From Bradyrhizobium ottawaense (GTDB lineage: Bacteria > Pseudomonadota > Alphaproteobacteria > Rhizobiales > Xanthobacteraceae): a stretch of 64,000 nucleotides of DNA. Shown here piece after piece: positions 63,181 to 64,000 of this stretch. A program made the position numbers and the translations under genes. Every line of letters starts with the position of its first letter. Position 1 is the first letter of the stretch. The stretch lies in the NCBI RefSeq assembly GCF_002278135.3, contig NZ_CP029425.2, positions 4,440,001 to 4,504,000 of the forward strand. Reading direction: 5' to 3'. The notes under the pieces were generated by a model, which searched no databases, was not told the origin of the DNA, and saw only the letters and a list, made by a program, of their open reading frames with translations.

Positions 63181-63356
63181 TCGATGAAAGCGCGCGACGC
63201 AACCTCTTCAGCGGCGTGACTCGCCGTCGGCACAATCTTCGGCGGCAGGAATTTCGAGACGACCGCAAACACGATGACGATCTCGCGGCAAGGTTCGCAT
63301 CGAAAGCTGTTGGCGGACGTTGCCATCATCGGCTTGGCGCATCGCGGGCATGTCAT
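63174..63356 (-). CDS. candidate zinc-ribbon small protein
   Basis: 60 aa from ATG 63356. MTCPRCAKPMMATSANSFRC is followed by EPCREIVIVFAVVSKF. The two cysteine pairs, CPRC and CEPC, are 15 residues apart as in a zinc ribbon, and the rest may be a hydrophobic helix. The frame extends upstream to 63428. The 3' end overlaps repeat copy B by a few bases. Function unknown. Confidence 0.5.
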   Translation of the reverse strand: MTCPRCAKPMMATSANSFRCEPCREIVIVFAVVSKFLPPKIVPTASHAAEEVASRAFIDR

Positions 63357-63553
63357 GCAGCCTAACGCTGACGGCACATATTCGTTTCCTGAAGCATCAG
63401 CGGCGAATGCTCGCGCCGGCAACCACACCCGCTGAGACGAACTTCAAGTTGATCGCCTCGTCGCCCCTGCGAAAGCCGCCGATCAAGCGCGAGCCGTCAG
63501 ACCAGACGGCGCTTGCCGGGTCCCCTGGTGTCGTCGGCGTCCGCCAGAACAGA

Positions 63554-63691
63554 TCAAGCCGCCCGCTTCACTTTCTCCTTTTCCGAGAAGCATTCCAGGA
63601 TCTGGATGCGGAGCTCTTCCGCAGCCGGGCCCTCGAGCTTCCTGAGCTCGTTCCAGAGCCTGATCACTTCGCGCTGTTTTTCGACGGTCAT
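63554..63691 (-). CDS. small helical hypothetical protein
   Basis: 45 aa from ATG 63691 with GGAGG nine bases upstream. MTVEKQREVIRLWNELRKLE, then GPAAEELRIQILECFSEKEK, two predicted helices. Strong ribosome site and coding-like composition. Family unnamed to me. Confidence 0.6.
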   Translation of the reverse strand: MTVEKQREVIRLWNELRKLEGPAAEELRIQILECFSEKEKVKRAA

Positions 63692-63823
63692 GAGTCCACC
63701 TCCCAAGCGGTCCTTAAGGCGGCTCACTAGAACAAAATGAGAACAAAAAGTCCAGTCCCTCGCGCGCGATTTCCGGCATGTCGCGTTGAACCTTTTCAAC
63801 GCCGCGTGGACCCATGGAAGCTG

Positions 63824-63952
63824 GGGATTTCAGCGCCCAGTCATATGGCAGCGCTGCGGTGAACGAACATATTCCGTCATCGCGGCGCTGTTGCTTTTTG
63901 GGTTTTCAACTTTAAGTTAGAAGCACGGCTGGCGGCCAGGCGCTGAAATCCC
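63824..63952. repeat. 129-nt element with 14-bp inverted ends
   Basis: GGGATTTCAGCGCC at 63824-63837 and its exact inverse GGCGCTGAAATCCC at 63939-63952 bound an ORF-poor interior. A 17-nt form, GGGGATTTCAGCGCCCA, occurs here and again, inverted, around 58145-58161. No target-site duplication is obvious. Confidence 0.6.
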
Positions 63953-63969
63953 AATGCCGTCAGCCAAGA

Positions 63970-64000
63970 AGAGCCCCGTGCGAAAGCGCGGGGTTTTTCT
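63970..64000 (+). terminator. terminator at the right edge
   Basis: AGCCCCGTGCGAAAGCGCGG closes a GC hairpin and is followed by GGTTTTTCT. I see no convincing plus-strand gene before it. A 33-codon frame at 63814-63915 exists, but overlaps the inverted-repeat element and is unconvincing. Confidence 0.75.

Overview
The window looks like a chromosomal segment of an alphaproteobacterium close to Bradyrhizobium. This is inferred from the GC-rich sequence, an Aap-type amino-acid transporter, OpgC, the pentapeptide MXKDX, DUF6481, DUF3551 and DUF2171 small proteins, and several intergenic palindromic elements of the kind common in that group. I see no phage, plasmid, transposase, rRNA or CRISPR array. 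Most of the segment is ordinary chromosome. The least ordinary parts are a tandem glycosyltransferase array and many small repeats and small genes.

Layout. 1-1807: a cysteine synthase gene behind a gene-poor leader with candidate tiny ORFs. 1869-11228: four tandem, same-strand TPR plus SPINDLY/OGT-type (GT41) glycosyltransferase genes. The second is broken by two frameshifts and is a mosaic of its neighbours. 11330-15842: an aapJQMP amino-acid ABC transporter operon. 16231-19285: cystathionine beta-lyase, then a Na/phosphate-type transporter. 19303-20898: a TetR regulator and an EamA exporter, each preceded by a matching GACC/GGT inverted repeat. 20973-24713: four genes (GT39, PAP2, GT2, LAB_N) that look like a lipid-carrier sugar and lipid A decoration pathway. 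24764-32211: an alpha-2-macroglobulin gene coupled to pbpC, whose 5' end contains a palindromic repeat read as protein.

32620-38814: tRNA-Arg(UCU), a PLP-fold protein of unknown role, and a run of small conserved or secreted proteins. 39147-47035: two TRAP transporters separated by a GntR/FCD regulator, the second followed by a DapA/NAL-family aldolase or deaminase. A 15-nt perfect palindrome lies between the regulator and the second TRAP operon. 47221-54094: a leucine/isovalerate catabolic operon (ivd-mccB-mccA-mvaB) divergent from an AraC regulator. 54238-64000: DUF3551, Lrp/AsnC, an NDUFS4-like protein, OpgC, tRNA-Pro(UGG), DUF192, a two-domain cold-shock protein, a sirtuin, and many small ORFs and repeats.

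Functional themes are nutrient capture (amino acids, carboxylates, phosphate), sulfur amino-acid synthesis, branched-chain acid catabolism, and envelope construction and defence (lipid A decoration, PBP1C with alpha-2-macroglobulin, periplasmic glucan modification). The GT41 array may be a cytosolic protein-glycosylation system, but its acceptor cannot be read from this sequence.
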